The notes: generated from the sequence alone by a model not told the origin. A DNA stretch of 64,000 nt from an uncultured Acinetobacter sp. (GCF_947493735.1 NZ_CANLSL010000005.1:62001-126000); one strand, 5' to 3'; counted from the first letter of the stretch, positions 1 through 10,879 are shown. Numbers and translations are program-made.

Positions 1-1
1 A

Positions 2-313
2 GAACATTCTCTACATTTGGTCAAACAGAATGTCGACTTCATCATACGAGAAACTTTTGAGTCTGCAATGGGCTTTGGCGAAGCGGTCTTAAAAGAGCTT
101 GGCGTAGATGAACGTGAAGTTGCCGAGATTAGCGACAATATCCGTAAACGAGATCAAGAACGCTTTGAAACGGAAATTGCAGCGGATGATGTCTATGCAG
201 GTGTAGGGATGCAATATACCCAAATCAAGCCACGACCAACTGCACCATTGGTTAAACCACAGCAAGATTCACAATTGCTCAATGAATCTGATTTAGATGC
301 GCCAAGAAATTAG
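2..313 (+). CDS. C-terminal end of a CPA2 (KefB/KefC-like) K+/H+ antiporter, partial
   Basis: The frame is open to the left edge (EHSLH precedes the ORF-track start), so the TTG start in the track is an artefact and the real start lies outside the window. The visible part begins HLVKQNVDFIIRETFESA, which resembles the segment after the RCK/TrkA-N nucleotide-binding domain in glutathione-gated potassium efflux antiporters. It ends in a charged, disordered-looking tail. The membrane domain is not visible, so the identity rests on this short stretch. The gene converges on leuB, with a shared hairpin between them. Confidence 0.65.
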   Translation, partial: EHSLHLVKQNVDFIIRETFESAMGFGEAVLKELGVDEREVAEISDNIRKRDQERFETEIAADDVYAGVGMQYTQIKPRPTAPLVKPQQDSQLLNESDLDAPRN

Positions 314-343
314 GTTTGAAGATCAACATCGCCTCATTAAAAT

Positions 344-372
344 ATCAAAGCCACCAATAAGGTGGCTTTGAT
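344..372. terminator. Bidirectional hairpin terminator between the antiporter gene and leuB
   Basis: A 12-bp perfect stem (ATCAAAGCCACC / GGTGGCTTTGAT) with a 5-nt loop lies between two convergent genes. The T-tracts are short on both sides, so termination strength is uncertain. Confidence 0.6.
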
Positions 373-405
373 CATAATCTGTAAATTTGCGATTTAGTTT
401 AAAGC

Positions 406-1485
406 TTAAGCCAGTGTTGCGACAACCGCTTCGCCCATTTCTTTGGTACCAATTTTTTTCATACCATCTGACATGGTATCTGCGGTACGTAAGCCTTGAT
501 CCAATACTGTACCTACAGCATCTTCGATCGCTTTTGCCGCCGCTTCTTCACGGAAAGTATAGCGTAACATCATCGCCACAGACAGAATCGTTGCCAATGG
601 ATTTGCCACGTTCTGACCTGCGATATCAGGCGCAGAACCATGACACGGCTCATACATCCCTTTGCCATTTTCATCGAGTGAAGCTGACGGCAACATACCG
701 ATTGAACCTGTCAACATCGCCGCTTCATCTGACAAGATATCACCGAACAAGTTGCCTGTGACCATCACATCAAACTGCTTCGGGGCACGCACCAATTGCA
801 TCGCCGCATTATCAACATACATATGTGACAGCTGAATATTTGGATAGTCTGCTTGTTGCATATCCGTCACGGTCTGCTTCCACAGCTCTGTGACTTCAAG
901 TACGTTGGCTTTATCGACTGAGCAGACTTTTCCGCCACGCAGTCCAGCCATTTCAAAGGCAACTTTAGCGATACGTTTAATTTCTGACTCTGCGTAAACA
1001 TCAGTGTTATAGCCTTGCTTTTCGCCATTTTCGAGTTCACGAATACCTCGAGGCTGACCGAAATAGATACCACCAGTCAACTCACGCACGATGAGAATAT
1101 CTAAGCCTGCAACGATTTCAGGTTTTAAACTTGAAGCATCAGCAAGTTGTGGATACAAAATCGCAGGACGTAAATTGGCAAATAAATTCAATTCACTGCG
1201 AATTTTAAGTAAGCCACGTTCAGGGCGAATCGAACGCTCAATACTATCCCACTTGGGACCACCAACAGCACCGAGTAAAATCGCATCGGCTTTTTTTGCT
1301 TGCTCACTGGTCACCGCAGGATACGGCTCGCCATGTGCATCAATCGCAGAACCACCGAGCAAACCATGTTCCCAAGTGAATCCTAAATTGAATTTTTGAT
1401 TGACTGCAGTTAAAACTTGTTCTGCTGACGCAACGATCTCTGGACCGATACCATCACCAGCCAAAATTAAAATATGTTTAGACAT
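406..1485 (-). CDS. leuB: 3-isopropylmalate dehydrogenase
   Basis: NAD-dependent oxidative decarboxylation of 3-isopropylmalate, third step of leucine biosynthesis, cytoplasmic. The protein is 359 aa from the chosen start. It has the N-terminal GDGIGPEI signature of the isocitrate/isopropylmalate dehydrogenase family and the family signature [14 protein letters not shown] near residue 245. The ORF track starts four codons earlier (MEEN), but GGAAG lies just upstream of the ATG at 1485 and [16 protein letters not shown] is the normal family N-terminus. It is transcribed in the same direction as leuD and leuC, with one lipoprotein gene in between. Confidence 0.96.
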   Translation of the reverse strand: MSKHILILAGDGIGPEIVASAEQVLTAVNQKFNLGFTWEHGLLGGSAIDAHGEPYPAVTSEQAKKADAILLGAVGGPKWDSIERSIRPERGLLKIRSELNLFANLRPAILYPQLADASSLKPEIVAGLDILIVRELTGGIYFGQPRGIRELENGEKQGYNTDVYAESEIKRIAKVAFEMAGLRGGKVCSVDKANVLEVTELWKQTVTDMQQADYPNIQLSHMYVDNAAMQLVRAPKQFDVMVTGNLFGDILSDEAAMLTGSIGMLPSASLDENGKGMYEPCHGSAPDIAGQNVANPLATILSVAMMLRYTFREEAAAKAIEDAVGTVLDQGLRTADTMSDGMKKIGTKEMGEAVVATLA

Positions 1486-1545
1486 GTTTTCTTCCACAAC
1501 GATAGAGTGTAAAAATAATTAGGAAAAAAATTTTAAAAATATCAA

Positions 1546-2139
1546 TTAAATATCTTGCTCGATAAACTCACCGAGACCAGTCATCACATCATGATCGCGA
1601 CAGAAACGACGTAATGCGATTTGATCTTGAAGCAAGTCCACGCATAGCTTACCAGGCGTTGCCACAGAAAGTAGCGACTGCCCAACCTCATCACGTTGAC
1701 GATACATCTGTAGCTGATAACGATGATTGGCTTGGAAATTGTGAATCAAGTGAAAGCGTTCCGCACGTTCTACCGATACAGGATAGAATCGTACAGCAAT
1801 CTCATGATCGCCAGCAGGTAGTGATACCGCGTAGTCGTGATTGATTGAAAAAACCGAACCCTCCAACCGAACCATGCCCTTATCCATGGCTTCCATGGTT
1901 GGACGTTTTGTCTCCTCATCAATCACTAAGACATCATCAACACGCTCAAAATCACAGCCTTGCTTTGCTTGACATGACAAGTACATCGCATCATTCGAAT
2001 CATCACGGTTTTGCAAGATTTTATAGCTATCCACGTAGGATTCCAAAATTTGCGTCGAGTTCTGACAGGCAACCAAACCCATCATCACCAAACTCAATAT
2101 GGAAATCCGACAAAAAGCTGACATTTTAAATTTATTCAT
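1546..2139 (-). CDS. Putative lipoprotein of unknown function
   Basis: I do not recognise a named family. The 197-aa protein has a short basic N-terminus, a hydrophobic stretch and a lipobox ending in LVAC at about residue 25, so it should be a lipid-anchored periplasmic or outer-membrane protein. The mature part is charged and contains several cysteines (YLSCQAKQGC, GKLCVDL, RRFC) that could form disulfides. It sits between leuB and leuD on the same strand, with about 110 nt to leuD, so it may be co-transcribed with the leucine genes. Nothing in its sequence points to a metabolic role. Confidence 0.8.
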   Translation of the reverse strand: MNKFKMSAFCRISILSLVMMGLVACQNSTQILESYVDSYKILQNRDDSNDAMYLSCQAKQGCDFERVDDVLVIDEETKRPTMEAMDKGMVRLEGSVFSINHDYAVSLPAGDHEIAVRFYPVSVERAERFHLIHNFQANHRYQLQMYRQRDEVGQSLLSVATPGKLCVDLLQDQIALRRFCRDHDVMTGLGEFIEQDI

Positions 2140-2250
2140 TTTGCAGCATGGATAAAGTGATCATAATTGTCATATCTTAACAAGATGTGACGGAGATAGC
2201 TACGCTGTTTCAAGTCAGCTTTGTAAAGCATATTGATTCTTTTAAAAAAG

Positions 2251-2895
2251 TTACAATTCCTTAAAAATCCACGGTCGAATTTGTTTGATCTGATTCTCAA
2301 AAGCATGAATGTCATCTTCAGCCTGCAAGGTCAAACCAATATCATCCAACCCATTGAGCAAACAATGCTTACGGAATGAATCAACTTCAAACTTAAACGC
2401 CTGACCTGACGGTGTACGGACTTCTTGCGCATCCAAATCTACCGTTAACTGGTAGCCTTCATTGGCTTCGCATTCTTTAAACAATTGATCGACTTCTTGC
2501 TCTGTTAAAATCACAGGCAACATGCCATTTTTAAAACTATTGTTAAAGAAAATATCAGCAAAACTCGGTGCAATCACGGTACGGAAACCATATTCACTGA
2601 GTGCCCACGGTGCATGCTCACGACTCGAACCACAACCAAAATTGGTACGTGCCAAAAGAATGGTTGAGCCCTGATAGCGTGGCTGATTCAAGACAAAATC
2701 AGGATTTTTCGGACGCTTACTAATATCTTGACCAAGATAGCCTTCGTCCATATAACGCAATTCATCAAATAAATTGTCACCAAAACCAGTACGTTTGATC
2801 GACTTCAAAAATTGCTTTGGAATAATCAAATCGGTATCGACATTGGCACGATCTAAAGGCGTGACGATACCTTGTTCAACTGTATATTTTTGCAT
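2251..2895 (-). CDS. leuD: 3-isopropylmalate dehydratase small subunit
   Basis: Partner of LeuC; together they isomerise 2-isopropylmalate to 3-isopropylmalate. The sequence shows the LeuD swivel-domain features [18 protein letters not shown] near the N-terminus and [14 protein letters not shown] in the middle. The length, about 214 aa, is normal. Two adjacent ATGs (2898 and 2895) follow AAGGAG; either could be used. The gap to the leuC stop is only a few bases, so the two are translated from one message in the order leuC-leuD. Confidence 0.96.
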   Translation of the reverse strand: MQKYTVEQGIVTPLDRANVDTDLIIPKQFLKSIKRTGFGDNLFDELRYMDEGYLGQDISKRPKNPDFVLNQPRYQGSTILLARTNFGCGSSREHAPWALSEYGFRTVIAPSFADIFFNNSFKNGMLPVILTEQEVDQLFKECEANEGYQLTVDLDAQEVRTPSGQAFKFEVDSFRKHCLLNGLDDIGLTLQAEDDIHAFENQIKQIRPWIFKEL

Positions 2896-2905
2896 CATGA
2901 TCTCC

Positions 2906-4324
2906 TTAGAACGTTCTCACATCGACAAAATGACCTGCAATCGCAGCCGCTGCTGCCATCGCTGGACTGACGAGATGCGTACGCCCACCATTACCTTGAC
3001 GACCTTCGAAGTTACGGTTCGACGTTGAGGCGCAGTGTTCACCCGATTGCAATTTGTCGGCATTCATCGCCAAGCACATTGAGCAACCCGGCTCACGCCA
3101 TTCAAAACCTGCTTCAACAAAGATTTTATCCAGACCTTCTGCTTCAGCTTGTTTTTTCACAATCCCTGAACCTGGGACGATCATTGCTTGCTTCAAGGTT
3201 GGCGACACTTTACGCCCTTTAACCACTTCTGCTGCTGCACGAATATCTTCAATTCGAGAGTTGGTGCATGAGCCAATAAAGACACGATCTAACTGAATAT
3301 CCGCAAGCGCCTGACCTTCGTTCAAGCCCATATATTGATAGGCACGTGTCCAGTCTTTGCGCTGTACATCATCTTTGGCTTGTTGCAAAGTCGGCACATT
3401 TTGCGTCACAGGAATCACCATCTCAGGGGACGTACCCCAAGACACTTGTGGTTCGATATCTTCACCTTGCATTACGATCACTGTATCGAATACCGCATCG
3501 TCATCTGAGTGTAAGTTGCCCCAATATTCTACGGCTTGATCCCACTGTTCGCCTTGCGGTGCATATGGACGACCTTTGACATAATCAATGGTTTCTTGAT
3601 CGACAGCGACTAATCCAACACGAGCGCCCGCTTCGATTGCCATATTGCATACCGTCATACGCCCTTCGATCGTCATATCACGGAATACTTGACCGCCAAA
3701 CTCCATCGCATGACCTGTACCACCAGCAGTACCGATCTTGGCAATAATCGCTAAGACCACATCTTTTGGTGTCACGCCTTTGCCCAATTTGCCATCGACA
3801 CGGATCAGCATATTTTTCATTTTCTTTTGCACTAAACATTGTGTCGCTAGCACATGTTCAACTTCTGACGTACCAATACCATGCGCCAAACAACCCAATG
3901 CACCATGCGTTGCCGTATGTGAATCACCACACACCACGGTCATACCAGGTAAGACTAAACCTTGCTCAGGTCCGATCACATGCACAATGCCTTGACGTTC
4001 ATCATTGATTTTAAACTCAACGATATTGAAGGTCGCACAGTTATCATCCAAAGTCTGCACTTGAATCCGTGATGTATCATCTTTGATCCCTGCAATCCCT
4101 TCGGCACGTTCTTTTTGCGAGGTTGGCACATTGTGATCAGGTGTTGCAATATTGGCACTCAATCGCCACGGCTGACGCCCTGCAAGTTGCAAGCCTTCGA
4201 ATGCCTGCGGTGAAGTCACTTCATGCAAAAGATGACGATCGATATAAATCAAACTCGAGCCGTCATCTCGCTGCTTAACCAAGTGGTCATCCCACAATTT
4301 GTCATAAAGGGTTTTGCCTGCCAT
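2906..4324 (-). CDS. leuC: 3-isopropylmalate dehydratase large subunit
   Basis: Aconitase-family [4Fe-4S] subunit of isopropylmalate isomerase. Cluster-binding cysteines are visible in [13 protein letters not shown] and [11 protein letters not shown]. The product is 472 aa from the ATG at 4324. This start ([12 protein letters not shown]) has GGAGG about 7 nt upstream and matches the family, whereas the ORF-track start 21 codons earlier has no such support. It is the first gene of the leuC-leuD unit; the upstream 190 nt are very AT-rich and should hold its promoter. Confidence 0.96.
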   Translation of the reverse strand: MAGKTLYDKLWDDHLVKQRDDGSSLIYIDRHLLHEVTSPQAFEGLQLAGRQPWRLSANIATPDHNVPTSQKERAEGIAGIKDDTSRIQVQTLDDNCATFNIVEFKINDERQGIVHVIGPEQGLVLPGMTVVCGDSHTATHGALGCLAHGIGTSEVEHVLATQCLVQKKMKNMLIRVDGKLGKGVTPKDVVLAIIAKIGTAGGTGHAMEFGGQVFRDMTIEGRMTVCNMAIEAGARVGLVAVDQETIDYVKGRPYAPQGEQWDQAVEYWGNLHSDDDAVFDTVIVMQGEDIEPQVSWGTSPEMVIPVTQNVPTLQQAKDDVQRKDWTRAYQYMGLNEGQALADIQLDRVFIGSCTNSRIEDIRAAAEVVKGRKVSPTLKQAMIVPGSGIVKKQAEAEGLDKIFVEAGFEWREPGCSMCLAMNADKLQSGEHCASTSNRNFEGRQGNGGRTHLVSPAMAAAAAIAGHFVDVRTF

Positions 4325-4517
4325 TTTGAAGCCTCCAACTGCGCCACGATTTGGACTGGGTGTAAAAATAAGAAAAGAATTGTACATCTATATATGAATT
4401 ATACTGCAAAAATTATATAAAACTAATTTATCATTTTTATAAATTTCATAACTTTTTGGAATTATTTTATCGCAAAAAATTTCTGCTTCAAACGTCTTGA
4501 TTAGAAATCTTTTAAGC

Positions 4518-5159
4518 CTAAGCTTGAGCACTGTTTGAATTGATGTTGCTCTCATCCGTGAAGTTGCAGGTATTCGATGGAAAGGCAAAAGCTTGATGAA
4601 TATACAAGTTAATTAACTTATCTCGTGAACCGATGGAACGCTGATAGTAACTTGAATTTAACAGCAGACACGCACCAAAAGTCAGCGACCAAACATATGA
4701 AGAGTAATCCCGAATCGAGATTTCATAATTCATTTCTTTTAAATATTGCTCGATCATATCTCGAATCGCCATGATGCGTTCTTGGCGAATCTGATACAAC
4801 TCATCAAACGTTGCATTGGAATGAATCACCGTCATGGTGAGTTGCTCTTCGATCTGATGCAAAATAATCGCTTTCTTTGGATCATTCAAATGATAGAGCA
4901 TATAGCGTGGAATATATTCTTGAATATTATTGCTATATTGCTTGGAGATGGCGAGGACATTGCTTTCATTTTCGATGATGAGGTGCATTAGTAATTCATT
5001 CTTACTGGCAAAATGCTTATACAATGTGCCTTTGGCAAGATCGAGCTCTTTGGCAATTTCATCCAATGTGAAGTTTTGGTTTTCCAATAACAAGCTTTCC
5101 GCAACACGTAAAATCTGCTGCTCTCGCTCTTTGTACATGGCTTGACGTTGTAACTTCAT
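4518..5159 (-). CDS. TetR-family transcriptional regulator
   Basis: A 213-aa protein with the TetR N-terminal helix-turn-helix (TLDEIAKELDLAKGTLYKHFASKNELL, about residues 30-56) and a helical C-terminal ligand domain that I cannot assign to an effector. An overlapping GTG at 5162 is an alternative start. It is on the same strand as, and upstream of, leuC with about 190 nt between them. No obvious target gene is divergently placed, so autoregulation or a remote target is possible. Confidence 0.88.
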   Translation of the reverse strand: MKLQRQAMYKEREQQILRVAESLLLENQNFTLDEIAKELDLAKGTLYKHFASKNELLMHLIIENESNVLAISKQYSNNIQEYIPRYMLYHLNDPKKAIILHQIEEQLTMTVIHSNATFDELYQIRQERIMAIRDMIEQYLKEMNYEISIRDYSSYVWSLTFGACLLLNSSYYQRSIGSRDKLINLYIHQAFAFPSNTCNFTDESNINSNSAQA

Positions 5160-5254
5160 CACAATCCAAAACTTGTCCTATTCCCTACCTAATATACCTT
5201 TTTTTGCTGTACAGTTGTAGCGTTTATCACACCGTTAGTCATGGAACCGACTGT

Positions 5255-6157
5255 TTATCCATCACACTGAATGAGTAGTCTTTTTGGTTTTAAGCGTCCA
5301 ACAGCATTCACTTCTGCAAGCCCTAAACATTGCCCATTGGAAAATACCAATACACCATCTGACTCAGGAAATTCCACGCTACTTTCTTGACCATTATTAA
5401 AATATTTGACTCGCTCTAGTGGAAGTTCAAGCTTGGGCAAACCTTCAACCGCAGCATAACTCGGTAGCAATAATTGCTCACGCGCGACTTCATCGAGGCT
5501 TTCCAAATATTCAATGGTCATATGCTCATCAAGCTGAAAATGCCCTGTTTGAATCCGATGTAGCTTACTCAAGTGTCCAACCGTACCCATCGCTTTGGCA
5601 ATATCTTCACCCAAAACACGAATATAAGTCCCTTTAGAACAGGTCACATCAAGGGAAATGCTCTGCTCGGTAAAGCTGAGTAATTTAATTTGTGAAATTC
5701 TCACTGGACGAGCAGGACGCTCGATCTCAATACCCTGCCGAGCAAGCTCATATAAAGGACGACCATCTTTTTTTAATGCAGAATACATCGGCGGAATTTG
5801 TGTAGTTTCACCTTCAAACTGCTTTAAGATTTTCGAAATCGAATCTTCTGTTAGGAGGGGAACAGCTTGAGATTCAACCACTTCACCTTCCACATCACCT
5901 GTACTGGTCGCCGTTCCGAGCTGAATCGTGGTCTGATAACGCTTATCTGCATCCAATAAATAATGTGAAAATTTCGTCGCTTCACCTAAACAAATCGGAA
6001 GTAACCCCGTCGCCAATGGATCTAATGCACCTGTATGCCCTGCTTTCTGTGCACGGTATAGCCAACGGACTTTTTGCAATGCCGCATTTGAGCTGATATT
6101 TAGCGGTTTATTCAGTAGAAAAACACCATCAATATGGCGACGTACATTTTTAGACAT
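5255..6157 (-). CDS. truB: tRNA pseudouridine(55) synthase
   Basis: Makes pseudouridine 55 in the T-loop of tRNAs. The catalytic motif [15 protein letters not shown] is present, with the catalytic aspartate at residue 46, together with the KPLNIS and RYQTTIQLG blocks of TruB. The length of 300 aa is normal; the C-terminal part is PUA-like. In many bacteria truB follows rbfA, but here it stands next to the TetR gene. Confidence 0.95.
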   Translation of the reverse strand: MSKNVRRHIDGVFLLNKPLNISSNAALQKVRWLYRAQKAGHTGALDPLATGLLPICLGEATKFSHYLLDADKRYQTTIQLGTATSTGDVEGEVVESQAVPLLTEDSISKILKQFEGETTQIPPMYSALKKDGRPLYELARQGIEIERPARPVRISQIKLLSFTEQSISLDVTCSKGTYIRVLGEDIAKAMGTVGHLSKLHRIQTGHFQLDEHMTIEYLESLDEVAREQLLLPSYAAVEGLPKLELPLERVKYFNNGQESSVEFPESDGVLVFSNGQCLGLAEVNAVGRLKPKRLLIQCDG

Positions 6158-6265
6158 ATGAGCTGATCAAGACTTGCTTTTAAAATTATGAATTTTAATA
6201 TTCTAGCAAAAGCAGCTTCATTTCGTCGGATTTTATTTTTAAATGCATGACAGCCAAGTTAGCAT

Positions 6266-7357
6266 ATGTTAGCTTATTTTCGAAAACGCACACTTATGGA
6301 CAAAATGTGTATGCTAAAATTTCGCAAGGATTCGATTTTTATAATTTTGCCAATCATTTTCATTCTTTTAATTGGCGTTGCTTTGCTATGGTTAAAGTCA
6401 GGTGATACCAATATTAGCAACGCAGAACATCAGCAAAACGAATCCTCAAGTACTCCTTCAAACCAATTCGACCCTTCCAATCCCAATTCAACCACTTCTC
6501 CTAATACGCAATTTGGTAGTGCCAGCCAACAAGATATCGAAGTCGATTGTAAGATGAGTTTAGACGCAGGGCAGCGCCTCATCGTCAATGAACAAACCAA
6601 AAACTGTTTTGAATTTTTTATCACGCAATATGGTGAAAAAAATATTGACCAAATCAAAGCTGATTTTGAAAAATATATAAAAGCCAATTATCAAGAACCC
6701 GCACTTTCACAAATTCTAGATTTGTGGTCACGCTATATGGACTATCGTGAGCAATTAGGCAAGCTTCAACCACCGTCGAGCAACCCCAACAGTGCAAATT
6801 ACTATCGTGAAATTTTTGAACAACAGCAAAACTTACGTAAGACACATTTTTCACGAGAAGAGATTAAAGGTTTGTTTGGTGAGGAAAACCTCTACCATGA
6901 ATACACGCTCAAACGCATGGAAGTCATGGAAAATAAATCACTGAGTGAAGCAGAAAAAGCCAAACAGTTGAAATCGTTATTCGATCAACTCCCTGCCGAC
7001 TGGAAAGAAAATCTTGAGCAAATGAATAAACTCGAAGATTTACGCTCACTCACAGCAGACCTCAAAGCACGCAATGCAAGCCCTCAAGAGATTCGCGAAA
7101 TGCGCTTAAATCTCGTCGGTGCAGATGCGACTGGACGACTTGAAGCACTCGATACACAGCGTGGTCAATGGCAACAAAAAGTGACAAGCTACCTCTCAGA
7201 ACGTGACACGATTATGCAAAGTGGTCTGAGTGACAGTGCCAAATCAGCGGCGATTAATGACTTAAAGCAACAGCAATTCAGCTCAGAGCAAGATCGTTTG
7301 CGTCTGAATACTTTTGAAACCATTCATGATCAAGGAGGCAAACTACCATTTAACTAA
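6266..7357 (+). CDS. lifO: Lipase-specific chaperone (lipase modulator, Lif/LipB)
   Basis: Membrane-anchored steric foldase for the lipase encoded next. One N-terminal transmembrane helix (about residues 23-46, IFIILPIIFILLIGVALLWL) is followed by a Ser/Asn/Pro/Gln-rich linker and a helical domain. The segment NCFEFFITQYGE is a relaxed version of the Lif family motif (R-x-x-F-D-Y-F-L-S/T-x-x-G-E). The exact start is unclear: ATGs at 6266, 6296 and 6311 all lack a strong ribosome site. Chaperone upstream of lipase is the order described for Acinetobacter, the reverse of Pseudomonas. Confidence 0.88.
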   Translation: MLAYFRKRTLMDKMCMLKFRKDSIFIILPIIFILLIGVALLWLKSGDTNISNAEHQQNESSSTPSNQFDPSNPNSTTSPNTQFGSASQQDIEVDCKMSLDAGQRLIVNEQTKNCFEFFITQYGEKNIDQIKADFEKYIKANYQEPALSQILDLWSRYMDYREQLGKLQPPSSNPNSANYYREIFEQQQNLRKTHFSREEIKGLFGEENLYHEYTLKRMEVMENKSLSEAEKAKQLKSLFDQLPADWKENLEQMNKLEDLRSLTADLKARNASPQEIREMRLNLVGADATGRLEALDTQRGQWQQKVTSYLSERDTIMQSGLSDSAKSAAINDLKQQQFSSEQDRLRLNTFETIHDQGGKLPFN

Positions 7358-7555
7358 TTCGCTTAAACACTAAGCTTAACTAGTCAGTTTTATCAAACAT
7401 GCAGAGATGAACTATTTTTGATGAGTTCCATTTTCTAAATCATGTTATAGACCCTGATTAAGCGTTGCGACAGATCGACTAACCGACTACATGATGTAGC
7501 CTAAGATCACGCATAAGGAATACGCATTTCAAGGACACATATTTAAGGAATAAAT

Positions 7556-8533
7556 ATGAAAATGTTAAAAAGTAAAAAGTTAGCTACGATTGCATCTCTT
7601 GCTTTGGGGCTAGCATTCGCAAACATCAGCCATAGTGCGGTGAACACACCAAACGTAAAGGCAACTGGCACTTATGCTAAAACCAAATACCCTATACTTT
7701 TTGTACATGGCATGTTTGGTTTTGACCGTCTAGGTGGCAGTACATTTGGTATGGATTACTTCTATCAAGTATTACCCGACCTCGCACGTAATGGTGCAAC
7801 GACTTATGCTGCTCAAGTATCACCATTAGAGTCCACCGAGATTCGCGGCGAGCAACTATTGAGCCAAGTCGAAGAAGTATTGGCAATCACAGGTCAAAGC
7901 AAATTGAACTTGATTGGACATTCTCATGGTGGACCTACCAGTCGCTATATTGAAATCGTCAAGCCTCAATATGTAGCTTCATTGACAGGTGTGGGTGGTA
8001 CATTCCGTGGTTCGAAAGTTGCTGATCTTGCACTCAGTAACAGCGGTGGGAGTGCTTTTATTTCTGCGGTAAGTGATTATTTACTTGGACCAGTCATCAC
8101 TTGGGCATCAGACAATACTAACCTACCAATCAACATGAATCGCTCGCTACAATCTATCAGTGTTGCAGGCTCTACCGCATTTAACAATGCACATCCAACA
8201 CCTGCACTTGCAAGCTCTTGTAGTCAAAGTGGTGCGAGTTCAAGCAATGGTCGTTACTACTATTCATGGACTGGTACATCACAATTGACCAACGCATTAG
8301 ACCTATTGGATGTTGGTGTGTCTACACTTGCACCTTTGGCATATGGTAGTTTGGATAACGATGGACTTGTACCACGCTGTAGCGCACGCTTTGGTAAAGT
8401 GATTCGTGACAACTACAGCTACACCCATCTTGATGAAGTCAATATGGTGCTTGGCATGCGCAGTTGGTTCTCCCCTGACCCAGTTACACTGTATCGTCAA
8501 CATGCAAACCGCTTAAAGCTTCAAGGTTTGTAA
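7556..8533 (+). CDS. lipA: Secreted triacylglycerol lipase
   Basis: Family I (Pseudomonas-type) lipase, 325 aa. A signal peptide of about 28 residues ends SHSA. The nucleophile elbow is GHSHGG (Ser123); the likely acid is Asp269 in NDGLVPR and the base His291 in HLDEVN. The oxyanion segment FVHGMFGF is near residue 50. AAGGAA lies directly upstream of the ATG. It should be exported by Sec, folded by the chaperone encoded upstream and released by type II secretion; the transporter is not in this window. Two cysteines near the C-terminal half (SSCSQSG and PRCSAR) suggest the usual single disulfide. Confidence 0.95.
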   Translation: MKMLKSKKLATIASLALGLAFANISHSAVNTPNVKATGTYAKTKYPILFVHGMFGFDRLGGSTFGMDYFYQVLPDLARNGATTYAAQVSPLESTEIRGEQLLSQVEEVLAITGQSKLNLIGHSHGGPTSRYIEIVKPQYVASLTGVGGTFRGSKVADLALSNSGGSAFISAVSDYLLGPVITWASDNTNLPINMNRSLQSISVAGSTAFNNAHPTPALASSCSQSGASSSNGRYYYSWTGTSQLTNALDLLDVGVSTLAPLAYGSLDNDGLVPRCSARFGKVIRDNYSYTHLDEVNMVLGMRSWFSPDPVTLYRQHANRLKLQGL

Positions 8534-8553
8534 TAAACAAAATTTTTAGGCAT

Positions 8554-8584
8554 AAAAAATGCGCCAATCATGGCGCATTTTTTT
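8554..8584. terminator. Bidirectional terminator between lipA and rplS
   Basis: Stem AAAAAATGCGCC / GGCGCATTTTTT around the loop AATCAT, with T-runs in both directions, sits between two convergent genes. Confidence 0.85.
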
Positions 8585-8600
8585 CACTCTAAAACAGCGA

Positions 8601-8975
8601 TTATGCTTCTGTTTTACGAGCTGGTAATTTTTCACGAATACGTGCAGCTTTACCAGTAAGACCACGTAGGTAGTAAAGTTTCGCACGACGAACGTCACCA
8701 CGACGTTTCACTTCGATTTTTGCAACAACTGGTGAATGTGTTTGGAAAACACGCTCAACACCAACACCGCTCGAAATCTTACGCACTGTGAAAGATGAGT
8801 TTAAACCACGGTTTTTCTTCGCAATGACGATACCTTCGTATGCCTGAAGACGTTCACGGTTACCCTCTGTAACTTTTACAGATACAACAACTGTATCACC
8901 TGGTGCAAACGCAGGGATATCAGATTTCAATTGAGCATTTTCAACTGCTTGAACTAAAGGATGTTTGCCACTCAT
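8601..8975 (-). CDS. rplS: 50S ribosomal protein L19
   Basis: Large-subunit protein at the 30S-50S interface. The 124-aa product starts [12 protein letters not shown] at the ATG at 8975; the five extra codons in the ORF track are leader. Conserved blocks include [25 protein letters not shown] and [18 protein letters not shown]. It is the last gene of rpsP-rimM-trmD-rplS, separated from trmD by about 147 nt, which contains a hairpin. Confidence 0.97.
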   Translation of the reverse strand: MSGKHPLVQAVENAQLKSDIPAFAPGDTVVVSVKVTEGNRERLQAYEGIVIAKKNRGLNSSFTVRKISSGVGVERVFQTHSPVVAKIEVKRRGDVRRAKLYYLRGLTGKAARIREKLPARKTEA

Positions 8976-9078
8976 TGTGGGAATCTCCAATATGCGAACG
9001 CAATATTTCCATGTCTAAAATAAATATTGTTTCGCTGGGGACAGAGGCTAGACGCATATCAACCCGTTTATCTAAACC

Positions 9079-9113
9079 TTAAAGTTTGATTTTTTATAAA
9101 GTCAAAACTTTAA
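9079..9113 (-). other. AT-rich hairpin between trmD and rplS
   Basis: TTAAAGTTTGA and TCAAAACTTTAA can pair with one bulge around a T-rich loop. It may attenuate read-through or adjust the rplS-to-trmD expression ratio. No function is shown by the sequence. Confidence 0.3.
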
Positions 9114-9122
9114 AGCACACCT

Positions 9123-9872
9123 TTATGATTCCGAGGAATCGAAGTCTTTTAGCCATTTTTCTTGCTGCTTGCTCAGTTTCGCTTGTTCGACCAATTCTGG
9201 ACGACGCTCAAGTGTACGCTGATAACGCTGCAAAAACCGCCATTTCTCAATATTGCCATGATGACCAGATTTGAGTACTTCTGGCACACCGATGCCTTCG
9301 AAATGATCAGGCTTGGTATATTGTGGGCAATCGAGCAGACCGTCCACAAAAGAATCTTGCAAAGCCGACTGCTCATCCGACATTACATTCGGTAATCGCC
9401 GAATCACGCTGTCGAGTAAGACCATCGCAGGAAGCTCACCACCTGATAAGACATAATCTCCAATCGACCATTCTTGATCGATATAACGCTGGATCAAACG
9501 CTCATCTACCCCTTCATAACGTCCGCAAAGCACAATCAAACCATCATAGTTGACGAATTGCTGTACTGCGATCTCACTCAAGGTCTGCCCTTGCGGTGAC
9601 ATATACACCACGGGGACATTGGTACATCCTGCTTGCTGCGCAAGCTGTTTGGCATGATTAATCGCTTTTGCCAAAGGCTCAGCCATCATCACCATACCAG
9701 GACCACCACCAAATGGACGTTCATCCACTCGTTTATAGTTGCCCTCTGCAAAATCTCGTGGGTTAATACAAGTGACTTGTACTTGCTCACGTTTTGCTGC
9801 ACGCCCACTGATACCAAAGGTTGTGATCGCTTCAAACATCTCGGGAAATAATGTAATCACTGCAAACCACAT
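9123..9872 (-). CDS. trmD: tRNA (guanine37-N1)-methyltransferase
   Basis: SAM-dependent methylation of G37 in tRNAs reading CNN codons, which prevents frameshifting. The 249-aa protein begins [16 protein letters not shown] and contains the trefoil-knot SAM site region ([38 protein letters not shown]). It lies third in the rpsP-rimM-trmD-rplS operon, about 45 nt after rimM. Confidence 0.97.
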   Translation of the reverse strand: MWFAVITLFPEMFEAITTFGISGRAAKREQVQVTCINPRDFAEGNYKRVDERPFGGGPGMVMMAEPLAKAINHAKQLAQQAGCTNVPVVYMSPQGQTLSEIAVQQFVNYDGLIVLCGRYEGVDERLIQRYIDQEWSIGDYVLSGGELPAMVLLDSVIRRLPNVMSDEQSALQDSFVDGLLDCPQYTKPDHFEGIGVPEVLKSGHHGNIEKWRFLQRYQRTLERRPELVEQAKLSKQQEKWLKDFDSSES

Positions 9873-9917
9873 CAGAGATTCCTCATTTCCAATTTTAAAG
9901 TTAATACCTTAAAGATA

Positions 9918-10472
9918 TTAATAATCTACGCCCCAATTGACGTAAATTCGACCTGCTTCAATATCAACACGTTGAACCACATCTTTGTGCCACGGAATCA
10001 TCCGTTCTTCAGCGTCAATGCTATCAGGTGTTGCGTGAACCACCATGACATCATTTGCGCCAGTTTCAAACAGCTCATGAATCTTACCCAGATTGACTTC
10101 ATTTTCAGAATCATCTAAGCCAAGCACTGTCAGACCTTTCAGATCATTCCAGTAGTATTCATCCATACCTGCTTGAGGCAATTGTGATTTGGAAACCCAA
10201 ATCTCGGCACCGATTATCTGCTCCGCTGCTGTGCGATCACTCACACCTTTGAGCGCAACGACCAAACCTTTGCCCTGTGTTTTCCAACGTTTTACATCTA
10301 CTGTCTGCCAACCTGTCTTGGTTTGGATATACCAAGGAAGATAGTCAAACATATTGCTTATTGGATCTGTCTTGGAAAAGACCCAAAGCCAACCATTTAA
10401 TCCATACGGAGAACGCAACTGTCCGATCTGGATACGATCTTCAGGTACATCCTGCACGGTGGTTTGACCCAT
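9918..10472 (-). CDS. rimM: Ribosome maturation factor RimM
   Basis: Assists assembly of the 30S head around S19. The 184-aa protein has the RimM N-terminal domain (IQIGQLRSPYGLNGWLWV) and the PRC-barrel part (YYWNDLKGLTVLGLDD, GANDVMVV, MIPWHKDVVQRVD). It begins a few bases after the rpsP stop, so the two are almost certainly translated together. Confidence 0.95.
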   Translation of the reverse strand: MGQTTVQDVPEDRIQIGQLRSPYGLNGWLWVFSKTDPISNMFDYLPWYIQTKTGWQTVDVKRWKTQGKGLVVALKGVSDRTAAEQIIGAEIWVSKSQLPQAGMDEYYWNDLKGLTVLGLDDSENEVNLGKIHELFETGANDVMVVHATPDSIDAEERMIPWHKDVVQRVDIEAGRIYVNWGVDY

Positions 10473-10477
10473 ATCTA

Positions 10478-10723
10478 TTAAGCAGTCGCTGCTTGTTTTG
10501 CAATCGCAGCAACACGCTCAGAAGGTTGTGCACCTTGAGCTACCCAGTGTGCATAACGGTCTGCATCCAAACGGATTTTTTCTGCTTGACCTTGTGCAGT
10601 TGGGTTAAAGAAGCCAATACGCTCGATAAAACGACCATCACGTGCATTGCGACTATCAGTCACAATTACTTGATAGAACGGACGTTTTTTAGCGCCACCA
10701 CGGGCTAAACGAATAACAACCAT
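10478..10723 (-). CDS. rpsP: 30S ribosomal protein S16
   Basis: Small-subunit assembly protein of 81 aa from the ATG at 10723 ([18 protein letters not shown]). AAGG lies just upstream; the 18 extra codons in the ORF track are leader. It is the first gene of the ribosomal/tRNA-modification operon, so the promoter should be in the 10724-10880 stretch. Confidence 0.97.
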   Translation of the reverse strand: MVVIRLARGGAKKRPFYQVIVTDSRNARDGRFIERIGFFNPTAQGQAEKIRLDADRYAHWVAQGAQPSERVAAIAKQAATA

Positions 10724-10879
10724 GAGAACAACCTTATAATTTTTACGGATTATCCCTGTGCCGACCATCGACAACATTTCAAACCCCTTTCATAGAGGGC
10801 GGTATTTTACGTTATTTTTGTTTTGATGGAAAGTCTATTTTTAATTTATCCGCAGTTTTGAATTTATAAGACCTAAAAC

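Noticed and set aside
387-761. Plus-strand ORF of 124 aa
   Set aside because: It lies antisense inside leuB, has no family features and is a shadow frame.
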